Source: Pleomorphomonas sp. (GTDB taxonomy: Bacteria; Pseudomonadota; Alphaproteobacteria; Rhizobiales; Pleomorphomonadaceae). From it: DNA of 64,000 nt. Below, in pieces: positions 8,515 to 17,754 of the stretch (positions are counted from its first letter, which is position 1; each line of letters opens with the position of its first letter). The position numbers and the translations under genes were made by a program. The notes under the pieces were generated by a model. It did no database searches, was not told where the DNA came from, and saw nothing but the letters and a program-made list of their open reading frames with translations. The stretch is from positions 44,345 through 108,344 of the forward strand of contig JARKNW010000071.1 of assembly GCA_029976075.1 (NCBI GenBank), read 5' to 3'.

Positions 8515-9270
8515 TCACTCCTCGGTTACGCGACCGACGGCATCAAGGATCAGGGCAATGTCGGAAGGCCGCGACAACCGATGATCGCCATCTTTGACGA
8601 GTGTGAGCACCACATCGTCGTCGACGAGACGGTCGACGATGCGCTGGGCATGCGTGTAAGGCACGGATTTATCGGCCATACCCTGAATGATCATCACCGG
8701 CACACCGAGACGGAGCGGCGCATCCAGAAGATTGTGCCGGGCACCCTCGCGGAAGAAATCGGCTGCGAGCCGATAGGACGGGCTGCCATACTCACCGGGT
8801 ACATCGATGGTCTCGCCCGCGTCGACGCGAAGACGAACCTCGGGGGGCAGCGCCGGATAGAACAGTTTCTCGGTAAAATCGGGAGCCGGAGCGACGAGAA
8901 CGGCACCCTTGAGACCGGAGGGACATTCGCGGGCCATAAGCAACGCCATCCAGCCGCCCATCGATGAGCCGACGACGACGAACTCCGGCCCCGCCTCAGC
9001 GGCGATCACCGCCTTCGCCTCGGCGAACCAACGTCCGATGCGGCCATCCTCGAAGGACCCGTCCGAGCCGCCATGTCCGGAATAATCGAAACGGACGACC
9101 TTGCGATCGTGCTGGCGCCCCCAGGCGGCCAGCGCCTCGGCCTTGGCACCGGTCATGTCCGATCGGAAGCCGCCGAGCCAGACAATCGTCGGGCCCGCGC
9201 CGTCAAAGACGACGCCCCGAATGACCCGCCCATCGTCCGGCATGGTGATGTTGATCGTCCGATCCGTCAT
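8515..9270 (-). CDS. Alpha/beta-fold hydrolase (serine esterase/thioesterase type)
   Basis: 251-residue cytosolic hydrolase. The nucleophile elbow is GSSMG at 101-105 (S103). The C-terminal acid and base region contains GMADKSVPYTHAQ and GDHRLSRPSDI, where the last histidine completes the triad. The early motif WLGGFRSDMTGAKAEAL resembles ABHD10-like thioesterases and rhizobial alpha/beta hydrolases, but the substrate cannot be told. The ATG at 9270 follows a GGAG; the longer frame to 9387 has no recognisable family sequence. It is the first gene of the minus-strand set hydrolase-dapB-gpmA, 140 bases before dapB. Confidence 0.88.
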   Translation of the reverse strand: MTDRTINITMPDDGRVIRGVVFDGAGPTIVWLGGFRSDMTGAKAEALAAWGRQHDRKVVRFDYSGHGGSDGSFEDGRIGRWFAEAKAVIAAEAGPEFVVVGSSMGGWMALLMARECPSGLKGAVLVAPAPDFTEKLFYPALPPEVRLRVDAGETIDVPGEYGSPSYRLAADFFREGARHNLLDAPLRLGVPVMIIQGMADKSVPYTHAQRIVDRLVDDDVVLTLVKDGDHRLSRPSDIALILDAVGRVTEE

Positions 9271-9525
9271 CTCACTCCGCTCTCCAATGTGCCTTTGTAC
9301 CGTTCCGTGTCGATGCCCAAGGCAATCTGCCGCTTCTTTAGCCCATTTCCCGGCTAATTGCCGTGCGCGACCTTGACTTTTTCGCACTCTCCAACGATTT
9401 TCAGACCGTTGTCCAGCTTGCGAGTCCGCGCTTCATAGAACGAAGCCGCTCAGCGTAAGGGCAGCCGGCCACCCGTGGATGGCGTCCCTGTTTCAAAGAT
9501 ACGATCGGTTTGACGATCAAGGTCC

Positions 9526-9553
9526 TTGACATGGTCGGGCGTCGACATATCCG
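9526..9553 (+). promoter_or_regulatory. Candidate promoter in the 324-base hydrolase/infC intergenic region
   Basis: The 324 bases between the divergent hydrolase and infC (9271-9594) hold no gene I can support. A perfect -35 hexamer TTGACA lies at 9526-9531, with TATCCG at 9548-9553 as a weak -10 at 16-base spacing, about 40 bases before the infC start. Only the -35 is convincing. Confidence 0.3.
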
Positions 9554-9594
9554 AGCGGTGGTTGTTCTCAGAAACATCAGAGGAGTTGACAGCC

Positions 9595-10131
9595 ATTCGT
9601 CGTCCGTTCCGAGCCACCGCCCCCGTCAAGGAAGGTCCGCGCATCAATCGCGAAATCCGGGTCCCTCAGGTCCAGTTGATCGGCGAGGAAGGCGACAACC
9701 TCGGCGTCGTCGCGATTGCCGATGCCCTGGCCGCTGCCGCCGAGGCCGGCCTCGACCTCGTCGAGATTTCCCCGAATTCGACGCCTCCCGTCTGCAAGAT
9801 CCTGGACTTTGGCAAGTACAAGTTCGAAGCCCAGAAAAAGGCGTCGGAAGCCCGCAAGAACCAGAAAATCGTCGAGATCAAGGAAATCAAGCTCAGACCC
9901 AACATCGACACGAACGACTACGTCGTGAAGATGAAGAGCATGCTGCGTTTCTTTGAGGAAGGCGACAAGGTCAAGGTGACGCTGCGTTTCCGCGGCCGTG
10001 AGATGGCTCACCAGGACCTTGGCTTCAAGCTGTTGCAGCAGGTCAAGGAAGAGACCGTGAACGTCGCCAAGGTCGAGAGCGAACCGCGCCTCGAAGGACG
10101 ACAGATGGTGATGCTGCTCTCTCCGCGCTGA
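9595..10131 (+). CDS. infC: Translation initiation factor IF-3 (AUU start)
   Basis: IF-3 binds the 30S subunit and checks start-codon and initiator-tRNA pairing. The product is 178 residues: the N-domain contains [16 protein letters not shown], then [23 protein letters not shown] and a lysine-rich linker, and the C-domain ends in MVMLLSPR. No ATG, GTG or TTG fits: AGGAG at 9581-9585 is followed after 9 bases by ATT at 9595, directly before [15 protein letters not shown], the usual IF-3 N-terminus. A TTG directly touching the AGGAG is too close, and the ATG at 9534 region or further upstream has no site. A rare AUU start is the known basis of IF-3 self-control in E. coli. A terminator follows. 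Confidence 0.93.
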   Translation: MRRPFRATAPVKEGPRINREIRVPQVQLIGEEGDNLGVVAIADALAAAAEAGLDLVEISPNSTPPVCKILDFGKYKFEAQKKASEARKNQKIVEIKEIKLRPNIDTNDYVVKMKSMLRFFEEGDKVKVTLRFRGREMAHQDLGFKLLQQVKEETVNVAKVESEPRLEGRQMVMLLSPR

Positions 10132-10148
10132 GCGCTTCCTGTCTCCGA

Positions 10149-10190
10149 AAGGCTCCGGACGGCTCGCCCGTGCCGGAGCCTTCGTTTTTT
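10149..10190 (+). terminator. Intrinsic terminator of infC
   Basis: A perfect 10-base stem (AAGGCTCCGG at 10149-10158, CCGGAGCCTT at 10173-10182), then CG and six T at 10185-10190. It separates infC from rpmI-rplT, which therefore probably have their own promoter. Confidence 0.92.
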
Positions 10191-10235
10191 CAGGCGCCAA
10201 ATGCGGCCGAATGCCGAGCCCCAGGCGAATCCGCC

Positions 10236-10264
10236 TTGCGTCAACCACCCTTTTCAGCTAGAAG
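10236..10264 (+). promoter_or_regulatory. Candidate promoter for rpmI-rplT
   Basis: TTGCGT at 10236-10241 and TAGAAG at 10259-10264 with a 17-base spacer, in the 266-base gap after the infC terminator. The position and spacing suit a sigma-70 promoter about 190 bases before rpmI; the hexamers are only partial matches. Confidence 0.4.
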
Positions 10265-10456
10265 CCCAGCCACTTCAGGTCGCCCGGCGTGGAGACGGCT
10301 TGCCGTGTCCAAGGGCATGCCGTGGCGACTGTCGAAGCTCAGCCCCGGACAGACCGTCTAGGCGCCGCGGATTTCCGCGATGACGATCGGTCTTTTCGGA
10401 AAGACAAGGTCAGAGGGAGCCCAAAAGGGATCCCCAAACACTCGGAAACGAGCAAA

Positions 10457-10657
10457 ATGCCCAAGTTGAAGACGAAGTCGGGCGCCAAGAAGCGCTTCAA
10501 GGTGACGGCCAATGGCCATATCAAGTCCGCCCAGGCCGGCAAGCGCCATGGCATGATCAAGCGGACCACCAAGTTCATCCGCAAGGCACGCGGCACGACC
10601 GTGCTGTCGAAGCCGGATGAAATCATCATCAAGAAGAACTTCCTGCCCTACGCCTGA
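10457..10657 (+). CDS. rpmI: 50S ribosomal protein L35
   Basis: 66-residue, highly basic large-subunit protein with the full family pattern [15 protein letters not shown] at the start and KKNFLPYA at the end. The ATG at 10457 is fixed by this conserved N-terminus; the frame is open further upstream without similarity, and the ribosome binding site is weak. It is cotranscribed with rplT, whose start is 43 bases downstream. Confidence 0.98.
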   Translation: MPKLKTKSGAKKRFKVTANGHIKSAQAGKRHGMIKRTTKFIRKARGTTVLSKPDEIIIKKNFLPYA

Positions 10658-10700
10658 TCCCGCGCGATCATACGGCACTCACACTCGAGGAGACTGAATT

Positions 10701-11063
10701 ATGGCGCGCGTTAAGCGGGGCGTCACGTCCCATGCCAAGCACAAGAAGGTTCTAGAGGCCGCCAAGGGCTATCGGGGCCGTCGCAAGAATACCATCAAGA
10801 CCGCCAAGGCGGCTGTCGATCGCGCGATGCAATATGCGACGCGTGACCGCCGGGCCAAGAAGCGCAACTTCCGCGCTCTCTGGATCCAGCGCATCAACGC
10901 CGCCGTCCGCGATGTCACCGGTGGCGAGCTGACCTACGCTCGCTTCATCGATCTCCTGGCCAAGGCCGGGATCGCCATCGACCGCAAGGTGCTGTCGGAC
11001 CTCGCCATCAGCGAGCCGGCATCGTTTAGGGCCATCGTCGAGAAGGCCCAGGCTGCCGCCTAA
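10701..11063 (+). CDS. rplT: 50S ribosomal protein L20
   Basis: 120-residue rRNA-binding assembly protein of the large subunit. The long basic N-terminal helix ([18 protein letters not shown], then [10 protein letters not shown]) and the globular C-terminal domain are both present, and length is standard. GAGGAG lies about 9 bases before the ATG. It is preceded by rpmI and followed by two hairpins, the second a clear terminator. In other bacteria L20 represses its own operon; no specific L20 target structure was identified here. Confidence 0.98.
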   Translation: MARVKRGVTSHAKHKKVLEAAKGYRGRRKNTIKTAKAAVDRAMQYATRDRRAKKRNFRALWIQRINAAVRDVTGGELTYARFIDLLAKAGIAIDRKVLSDLAISEPASFRAIVEKAQAAA

Positions 11064-11079
11064 TTCGGCGACAGCGCGG

Positions 11080-11150
11080 GGCCGATCGCTGATCGGCCGC
11101 CCCCGACATCACGAGAGCGGCGCGCCGGTCGGTGCGCCGCTCTTTTCGTT
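11080..11150 (+). terminator. Two hairpins after rplT, the second an intrinsic terminator
   Basis: First hairpin: GGCCGATC at 11080-11087 and GATCGGCC at 11091-11098, with no T-tract. Second: GAGCGGCGC at 11115-11123 and GCGCCGCTC at 11134-11142, followed by TTTTCGTTT, a proper terminator. Confidence 0.9.
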
Positions 11151-11216
11151 TCCAGGGGTGCAATCGCCGGTGAGACCGGCTAGAAGCCTGCCATCAGATC
11201 CGCCAGGACAAGCGTC

Positions 11217-12299
11217 ATGACCGACATCGAACAGCTCGAAGCCTCCATTCTCGACGACATCCACGCCGCCAGCGACGAAACCGCTCTCGAGGGCGTGCGC
11301 GTCGCCACCCTTGGCAAGCAGGGTTCGGTGTCGGCGCTGCTCAAAACGCTCGGCGCCATGAGCCCGGACGAACGGCGAACGCGCGGCGCGGCGATCAATG
11401 CGCTGAAGGACCGGGTCGGCCTTGCCATCGCCGATCGCAAGGCCGTTCTGAAGGCTGCTGCCCTCGATGCCCGCCTGGCGCGAGAGACGGTCGACATCTC
11501 GTTGCCGGCCCGCCCGGGACCACTCGCCGAAGGGCGCATCCATCCGGTGAGCCAGGTGATCGACGAGATCACCGCCATCTTCACCGACATGGGATTCGCG
11601 GTGGCCGAGGGCCCGGATATCGAAACGGACCACTACAACTTCACGGCTCTCAATTTCCCGCCGGACCATCCGGCGCGCGAGATGCACGACACCTTTTTCC
11701 TGAAGCCCAAGGAAGACGGGTCCCGCCTGCTTCTCCGCACGCACACTTCGCCGGTGCAGGTCCGCACCATGGAAAAGCAGAAACCGCCGATCCGCATCAT
11801 CGCGCCCGGTCGCACCTATCGCTGCGACAGCGACGCCACCCACACGCCGATGTTCCATCAGGTGGAAGGCCTCGTCATCGACGAGACGACCCACTTCGGC
11901 CATCTCAAATGGGTACTAGAAGAGTTCCTGAAGGCCTTCTTCGAGGTCGATGAGGTCAAGACGCGCTTCCGTCCCTCCTTCTTCCCATTCACCGAGCCGT
12001 CCATGGAAGTCGATGTCGGCTGCCGTCGCTCGGGCTCGGAGATTCGCATCGGCGAAGGGGATGACTGGCTGGAGATCCTGGGCTGCGGCATGGTGCATCC
12101 CAATGTCATCCGCGCCGCCGGCCTCGACCCCGACGTCTATCAGGGCTTTGCCTTCGGTATGGGCATCGATCGCATCGCCATGCTGAAATACGGCATGCCG
12201 GACCTGCGCGCCTTCTTCGATGCCGACGCACGCTGGCTGAAGCACTATGGCTTCCGTCCGCTCGACCTGCCGAGCCTCTACGGCGGACTGACGGGATAA
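11217..12299 (+). CDS. pheS: Phenylalanyl-tRNA synthetase alpha subunit
   Basis: Catalytic subunit of the alpha2-beta2 enzyme that charges tRNA-Phe. The 360 residues comprise an N-terminal coiled-coil arm (about 1-90) and a class II catalytic domain. Recognisable motifs are [10 protein letters not shown], the motif-2 region with [20 protein letters not shown], and the C-terminal [17 protein letters not shown] (motif 3). The ATG at 11217 follows AGGA. pheT starts 81 bases after the stop, giving a pheST operon as usual. No phenylalanine-rich leader peptide was seen upstream, so classical attenuation is not supported. Confidence 0.98.
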   Translation: MTDIEQLEASILDDIHAASDETALEGVRVATLGKQGSVSALLKTLGAMSPDERRTRGAAINALKDRVGLAIADRKAVLKAAALDARLARETVDISLPARPGPLAEGRIHPVSQVIDEITAIFTDMGFAVAEGPDIETDHYNFTALNFPPDHPAREMHDTFFLKPKEDGSRLLLRTHTSPVQVRTMEKQKPPIRIIAPGRTYRCDSDATHTPMFHQVEGLVIDETTHFGHLKWVLEEFLKAFFEVDEVKTRFRPSFFPFTEPSMEVDVGCRRSGSEIRIGEGDDWLEILGCGMVHPNVIRAAGLDPDVYQGFAFGMGIDRIAMLKYGMPDLRAFFDADARWLKHYGFRPLDLPSLYGGLTG

Positions 12300-12380
12300 T
12301 GCAGGCGGCCTTCGCCGCCGCGCTTCCCATCCGCCCTCAGGGCCAAGCCATTCAGAGTTTCCGATAACGGATTTGCCAAA

Positions 12381-14795
12381 ATGAAGTTCACCCTCAGCTG
12401 GCTGAAAGACCATCTCGATACCGATGCTTCGCTCGACGAAGTCGTCGAGGCGCTCACCATGGTGGGTCTCGAGGTGGAGGAGGTCTCCGACCCCGCGGCG
12501 CCTCTCAAGCCTTTCGTCGTGGCGAAGATCGTCACCGCCGACAAGCACCCCAATGCCGACAAGCTCAAGCTGCTTTCGGTTGACGCCGGCAAGGGGCCGA
12601 TACAGGTGGTCTGTGGAGCACCGAATGCACGGGCCGGCCTCAAGGGCGTGTTTGCGCTGCCGGGCGTCGTCATTCCGGCCACCGGCGATGTGCTTGAGGT
12701 CGGTACCATCCGCGGCGTCGAGAGCCGCGGCATGATGTGCTCGGAACGCGAACTCGGCCTGTCGGACGAACACAACGGCATCATCGAGTTGCCGGAAGAT
12801 GCCCCTATCGGCATGTCGTTCGCCGACTATCGTGGTGGCGCCGATCCAGTGATCGACATTTCCATCACTCCCAACCGCCCCGACTGCCTCGGCGTGCGTG
12901 GCATCGCCCGCGACCTCGCAGCGCGCGGCCTCGGCAAGCTGAAGCCCGACACGCTGGCGCCAGTTGCCGGCGCCTTCCCTTCGCCGGTGCCGATCGCGCT
13001 GAAGTTCGACGGTGATGATACGCCCTGCCCGGTGTTCGCCGGGCGCGTGGTGCGCGGCCTCAAGAACGGCCCATCGCCCAAGTGGCTGCAGGATCGGCTT
13101 AAGGCCATCGGCCTTCGTCCGATCTCGGCGCTGGTCGACATCACCAACTACCTGACCTTCGATCGGGGGCGGCCCTTGCACGTCTACGATGCGGACAAGC
13201 TCAGCGGCACGATATGCGCTCGCCTCGGCAAGGCGGGCGAAAGCCTCCTGGCACTTGACGGCAAGACCTACGCGGTCGACGACGGCATGTGCGTCATTGC
13301 CGATGATGCAGCCGTGCTCGGCCTTGGTGGCGTCATGGGTGGCGAGACCACCGGCTCGACGGAAGCTACGACATCCGTCCTCATTGAAAGCGCCTATTTC
13401 GACCCCGGCCGTACCGCCCGTACCGGCCGCCGGCTTGGCCTCAACTCCGACGCCCGCTTCCGCTTCGAGCGAGGCATCGACCCCGGGTTCGTCATCGACG
13501 GTCTCGAGCTAGCGACGCGAATGGTGATCGACCTCTGCGGCGGCGAAGCGTCCGAGGTCGTGGTGGCCGGCAAGGAACCCCTTCCGAACAAGGTGATCGA
13601 GCTGCCCCTGTCCGAAGTGAAGCGCCTCTCGGGCCTCGAGCTATCGGCCGACGTGATCACCGGCACGCTCGAAAAGCTAGGCTTCTCGGTCAAGGGCAGC
13701 GGCGACAGCCGATCGGTCGCCGTGCCGTCTTGGCGACCGGACGTCTACGGCAAGGCCGACCTTGTCGAGGAAGCGGTGCGCATCGTCGGTCTCGATCAGG
13801 TGAAGGCGACCGCGCTGCCGCGTCTCGCGTCGGTGTCGCAGAAAGTGCTGACGCCTCTCCAGGTTCGTACCCGCCGCGCCAAGCGGACGCTGGCGGCACG
13901 CGGCCTCGTCGAGGCCGTGACCTGGTCGTTCCTCGCCAAGCCAGTGGCCGTGTTGTTCGGCGGCGGCGCACCCGAGCTCGAACTTGCCAACCCGATTTCC
14001 GCCGACATGAGCGACATGCGGCCGAGCCTGATCCCCGGTCTGGTTGCCGCTGTGAAGCGTAACGCAGATCGTGGTCTCGCCGATCTCTCGTTGTTCGAGG
14101 TCGGTCAGATTTTTGCCGGCGACCGCCCGCAAGATCAGAGCATAGCCGCGACCGCCGTGCGTGAGGGAACGGCTGGGCTTGCCGGTGCCGGCCGGCATTG
14201 GGCAAGCTCTGCGGCCGCCGTGACGGCTTTCGACGCCAAGGCCGATGCGCTGGCGCTGCTCGACGCGCTCGGTGTCGACATAGCCCGGGTGCAGATTGTG
14301 CGTTCGGCGCCAAGCTGGTTCCACCCGGGCCGTTCCGGCAGCATCCAGCTTGGGCCGCAGACCGTGCTCGCTCACTTCGGCGAGCTGCACCCGGCCGTCA
14401 TCGAAGCATTGGACGCCGAGGGGCCGATCGTCGCCGCTGAGGTCATTCTCGACCGCATTCCCGTCGCCAAGGCGAAAGCCGGGCGCAGCAAGCCCGCTCT
14501 CGCGCTCTCCGCCTTCATGCCGGTCAGCCGCGACTTCGCCTTCGTGGTCGATGATGGTGTCGAAGTGGCCAAGATCATCAAGGCCGTGCAGGGCGCCGAC
14601 AAGAAGCTGATTGGTGGCGTCGACGTGTTCGACATCTACAAGGGCGAGCATGTGGCCGCCGGACAGAAGTCGGTGGCCATTGCTGTCACGCTCATGCCGA
14701 GCGATCGCACGCTGACCGACGAGGATATCGAGAGGGTCTCCAAAGCGATCGTCGCTGCCGTGCAGAAGACGACCGGCGCAATCCTGCGTGGATAA
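12381..14795 (+). CDS. pheT: Phenylalanyl-tRNA synthetase beta subunit
   Basis: 804-residue subunit needed for tRNA-Phe binding and editing. It shows the N-terminal start MKFTLSWLKDHLDT, the tRNA-binding OB fold (about 40-150, with VCGAPNARAG), the B3/B4 editing domain (VDITNYLTFDRGRPLHVYD, then GLGGVMGGETTGS), the B5 domain and the C-terminal anticodon-binding FDX-ACB domain (PVSRDFAFVVDD, near the end). Length is normal. The ribosome binding site before ATG 12381 is weak, as expected for a gene coupled to pheS. A strong terminator follows. Confidence 0.98.
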   Translation: MKFTLSWLKDHLDTDASLDEVVEALTMVGLEVEEVSDPAAPLKPFVVAKIVTADKHPNADKLKLLSVDAGKGPIQVVCGAPNARAGLKGVFALPGVVIPATGDVLEVGTIRGVESRGMMCSERELGLSDEHNGIIELPEDAPIGMSFADYRGGADPVIDISITPNRPDCLGVRGIARDLAARGLGKLKPDTLAPVAGAFPSPVPIALKFDGDDTPCPVFAGRVVRGLKNGPSPKWLQDRLKAIGLRPISALVDITNYLTFDRGRPLHVYDADKLSGTICARLGKAGESLLALDGKTYAVDDGMCVIADDAAVLGLGGVMGGETTGSTEATTSVLIESAYFDPGRTARTGRRLGLNSDARFRFERGIDPGFVIDGLELATRMVIDLCGGEASEVVVAGKEPLPNKVIELPLSEVKRLSGLELSADVITGTLEKLGFSVKGSGDSRSVAVPSWRPDVYGKADLVEEAVRIVGLDQVKATALPRLASVSQKVLTPLQVRTRRAKRTLAARGLVEAVTWSFLAKPVAVLFGGGAPELELANPISADMSDMRPSLIPGLVAAVKRNADRGLADLSLFEVGQIFAGDRPQDQSIAATAVREGTAGLAGAGRHWASSAAAVTAFDAKADALALLDALGVDIARVQIVRSAPSWFHPGRSGSIQLGPQTVLAHFGELHPAVIEALDAEGPIVAAEVILDRIPVAKAKAGRSKPALALSAFMPVSRDFAFVVDDGVEVAKIIKAVQGADKKLIGGVDVFDIYKGEHVAAGQKSVAIAVTLMPSDRTLTDEDIERVSKAIVAAVQKTTGAILRG

Positions 14796-14822
14796 TCCAT
14801 CCCTAAGGATCGCAAGAACGAC

Positions 14823-14852
14823 AAAGGCCGCGGTTTTGCGGCCTTTTTCTTT
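14823..14852 (+). terminator. Intrinsic terminator of pheST
   Basis: A perfect 9-base stem (AAAGGCCGC at 14823-14831, GCGGCCTTT at 14838-14846) with a 6-base loop and a T-rich tail. It touches the last base of the convergent mepA. Confidence 0.93.
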
Positions 14853-15733
14853 CACTTCGCCACCAAGACCTGAGCACACTCCGGCGGCAAATCCTTCAGG
14901 GTGATTTCCGGCGGCTTGGGCTTGGGTTTGGACGGCTTGGTTGGCTTTGGCGGCGGCGCGTACCAACTCTGCAACTCGGCACCGCATCCATCGCCAGACG
15001 GCGGTTCCGCCTGAGGCTTGCAGCTCGGCGAATTGCGCGGACAGGCGATGCGGACATGGAAATGATAATCGTGCCCCCACCAGGGGCGCACCTTGGAAAG
15101 CCAGGTCCTGTCGCCGGTCGCCTGTTCGCAGAGCGCTTTCTTGATGGCTCGGTTGACGAAGATGCGCTCCACCTCCGGCTGCTTGGCCGTCAGGCGAAGG
15201 ATGTTGAATTGCTTTTCCGAGAATTTCTTCGCGTCGACGGTGAGCGTGTCGGGAGCCAGCATCGACACGGCACTTACCTTCTCGCGCTCGTCGTAGGAGA
15301 ACTCGCGGTTCGGCATCGGCGTCAGCCAGATATCGGCATCGAGGCCGATCTGATGGCTGGCATGCCCCGTTATCATAGGGCCGCCGCGCGGCTGCGACAT
15401 GTCACCCACCAGAAGACCGTTCCAGCCGGCAGTTGGCGCCTTGGCTGCCAGATGTTCCAGGAAGCCGACCAAGGCCGGGTTGCCCCAGTTTCGATTGCGC
15501 GACAAACGCATCACCTGCCAGGTCGGACCATTGATCGGCAGAAGCTCGGCCCCTGCGAGACAACCTCTGGCGTAGGTGCCGATGGAGCGGGCAGCCAGCG
15601 GAGCAGGTTCGGTCACGGCACCGAACAACTGCTTGGCGGGCGTTTCGGCCGCGGCTGGCAAAGCGGTTGCGAGAAGAAAGAGGGCGGCAAGTCGACAGAA
15701 CATGGGACAGTCCGGCATCGTTGACTCGCGCAT
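14852..15733 (-). CDS. mepA: Penicillin-insensitive murein endopeptidase
   Basis: Periplasmic LAS-family metallopeptidase that cuts peptide cross-links in peptidoglycan. It has an N-terminal signal peptide (hydrophobic segment around residues 12-28, cleavage likely after PAAA) and the zinc motif H127-x6-D134 in GHASHQIGLDADIW. The second zinc motif is H224-F-H226 in WWGHDYHFHVRI. The C-terminus carries a lysine/proline-rich stretch after WYAPPP that may associate with the cell wall. The ATG at 15733 follows AAGG at 6 bases; in-frame ATGs at 15718 and 15703 are alternatives that keep the signal peptide. A CtrA-type box lies 17 bases upstream, suggesting cell-cycle control. Confidence 0.95.
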   Translation of the reverse strand: MRESTMPDCPMFCRLAALFLLATALPAAAETPAKQLFGAVTEPAPLAARSIGTYARGCLAGAELLPINGPTWQVMRLSRNRNWGNPALVGFLEHLAAKAPTAGWNGLLVGDMSQPRGGPMITGHASHQIGLDADIWLTPMPNREFSYDEREKVSAVSMLAPDTLTVDAKKFSEKQFNILRLTAKQPEVERIFVNRAIKKALCEQATGDRTWLSKVRPWWGHDYHFHVRIACPRNSPSCKPQAEPPSGDGCGAELQSWYAPPPKPTKPSKPKPKPPEITLKDLPPECAQVLVAK

Positions 15734-15749
15734 GCTGCGCCTTGCCGGA

Positions 15750-15765
15750 TTAACCAGAGATTAAC
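15750..15765. promoter_or_regulatory. Candidate CtrA-binding box upstream of mepA
   Basis: TTAA at 15750-15753 and TTAAC at 15761-15765 with exactly 7 bases between them, matching the full alphaproteobacterial CtrA consensus TTAA-N7-TTAAC. It is part of a tandem 11-base repeat (GATTAACCAG at 15748-15757 and 15759-15768). It lies 17 bases before the mepA start, in the 94-base gap between mepA and the upstream same-strand gene. Confidence 0.6.
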
Positions 15766-15827
15766 CAGCCCGGAAGATCCACCGGCATTTTTGCCGCCGC
15801 TCTTTGGAAGGAAGTACAGGTCAGCGC

Positions 15828-17702
15828 CTAGTCGTGGATTGACGAACGCAACCGCAGTACCGGCAGCGAACCGGTCACGTCTAGACCGGAGGGCCTGGAC
15901 GAGAACACCATCCCAGCCGGTCCAGAGGCAACTTCGGCAAGCCAGGGCGGACGCACGCCCTCGATCAGGCGGGCCGCCAGTCCCTGCGGTGCCCGTTGGG
16001 CCATTTGCCGCAGCTCGGCGTCGCCCGAACAGGTCGCCAGGTAGGTGGCGCCGGTTGCGCGGAACGCAGCCTCCGGGTCGGCACCGGTGAAGACGGCATC
16101 CACCGCCAGGATGCCGTGGGCATCACGATGATAGGGGGCCGCCAGCACGCCGTGCGGGGTGGCTTCGAGCAAGAAGGAACCAAAGTTGGAGGTGGCGACA
16201 ACCAGCCCCGGAGCACGAGCACCGAGCACATCGCCAAAGAAGGCACGGCAGTCGGCCATCGTGGCATCGTTCGCGGCATTGACGTCGGTACGCGCGGCAA
16301 GCCTATCGATGACCGCTGACGGGAGCGCCCACAGGACCGGAACGGCGAAGAGCCATGTCCAGCGCCGGGCGACCGAGCGCGCATCATCTTGCCCAGCGGT
16401 TGCCTTGATGACCAAGGCGGCACTGATGCCAATGGAAGCCGAGGCGACGATCTGAGCCCCAACCAGAGCCCGCAGCTGCATCACGCCCAGCAATACCGAA
16501 CCACCGAGAATGGAAAGAACAATGGCAAAGGCCGGACAGTCGGCTTTTGGCATCCTCCAAAGCGCCAGAGTGCCCAGCACAATGGCGACGAATGGCGCGA
16601 TATAGAGCGGAGGCACCAGCTTGGGTTGCCCTTGCAGGGTCGCAAGGAGGCCCTGCGCTTCGGACACTTGATCGAGCCAGATCGCTCGGATCGCCGGGTC
16701 GACGCCGCCATAGGGCCCAGCGAGGCAAGTCGGGAACAGGACTGCGGCGATTGCCACGAGGATCGAGGCAATGGCGATCAAGGCGCCACCGCGCATCAAC
16801 AGGCCAGGAACGCCATCGCCATGACCGCGCGAAGTGGCGGCCAACGCAACGACAGCACTGCCACCAACAAGGGTCGGGACGAGATAGGCAAAGGAGAGGG
16901 CGTCACAGGCCGGCACCAGCCAGCGCGAAGGCGGAAGGGTCGTGATGGCAACCAGCAGCGTACCGGCCATCAAGGCGCCGGTGAAGAGCATGAGGCCACG
17001 GCGCCAGCGATCGGCATCGATAGTCCAGGCGATCGCAAGGCCCAGAATGGCCAGAAGAACGGACAGCAGCGTCTCCATGCCGACGGCAAGGCTGGCCGCA
17101 GCCGCCAAACCGGCAACCAGGGGCCAGCGGCGCGCACCATCGGCCCGAACCAGTCCCATCAGCATGCAGGCAATCAGAACGGCCTGGACGTTATGATGAT
17201 CGAGATCGCCGGGCTGAAAGACACCCTTCACCTGCGGTGACAGGAAGATCATCAGCAGCGTTATGAATCGCGCAATGTCGCCCCCAAAACGCCCGGCTGC
17301 CGAGGCGAGCGCATAGGCGAAAGGAACGATCAGCAGTACCGGCCACAGGTTGGCGGCGAACAGCTCCGCGCCTGCCCGGCCGAAGAAAGGACTTGCGGCC
17401 AGAATAATGGCTGCAATCGGCAAATCCACGAGACGCGACCAATGCATCAACACGCCATCGGGAGGGTCAAGCCGGTACTGGGTGAGGTCGAACCAACCCT
17501 GACCGGCCAAGAGATCGCGCACCTCGACAAGGCGCATCATGGAATCGGGATCACCCCATCGCGGGCCGAGATCGCCCAGCCGATTGATCACGACGAGCGC
17601 AACGACCAGCACCCCCAACGCCGCGGCGAAGCAAAGGCGGGCACGCACGCCGGGGCAGAGAATAACGAGAGGGGCGTCAAGGACGCCTTGTTTGGAATTC
17701 AT
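15828..17702 (-). CDS. GT-C fold membrane glycosyltransferase-like protein (STT3/PMT-like)
   Basis: Integral membrane protein of 624 residues with 11-13 hydrophobic segments and a soluble C-terminal part (about 480-624). The first loop holds an acidic motif D51-P-D53 (WGDPDSMMRL) followed by LMHWSRLVDLP. A second loop has GDLDHHN at 165-171. Paired acidic loops of this kind, including D-x-x-HH-N, occur in GT-C enzymes such as STT3/AglB that use polyprenyl-linked sugar donors. The WWDYG motif of oligosaccharyltransferases is not seen, so transfer to a lipid or glycan is as likely as to protein. ATG 17702 is chosen; an upstream GTG at 17741 has no ribosome site. It is divergent from a GT2 and gtrA pair that could make its donor. 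Confidence 0.68.
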   Translation of the reverse strand: MNSKQGVLDAPLVILCPGVRARLCFAAALGVLVVALVVINRLGDLGPRWGDPDSMMRLVEVRDLLAGQGWFDLTQYRLDPPDGVLMHWSRLVDLPIAAIILAASPFFGRAGAELFAANLWPVLLIVPFAYALASAAGRFGGDIARFITLLMIFLSPQVKGVFQPGDLDHHNVQAVLIACMLMGLVRADGARRWPLVAGLAAAASLAVGMETLLSVLLAILGLAIAWTIDADRWRRGLMLFTGALMAGTLLVAITTLPPSRWLVPACDALSFAYLVPTLVGGSAVVALAATSRGHGDGVPGLLMRGGALIAIASILVAIAAVLFPTCLAGPYGGVDPAIRAIWLDQVSEAQGLLATLQGQPKLVPPLYIAPFVAIVLGTLALWRMPKADCPAFAIVLSILGGSVLLGVMQLRALVGAQIVASASIGISAALVIKATAGQDDARSVARRWTWLFAVPVLWALPSAVIDRLAARTDVNAANDATMADCRAFFGDVLGARAPGLVVATSNFGSFLLEATPHGVLAAPYHRDAHGILAVDAVFTGADPEAAFRATGATYLATCSGDAELRQMAQRAPQGLAARLIEGVRPPWLAEVASGPAGMVFSSRPSGLDVTGSLPVLRLRSSIHD

Positions 17703-17754
17703 TGACCAAAGCCGACGACAGGACGTGGGAAAGCCGGGCACACACGAAGCGTCG

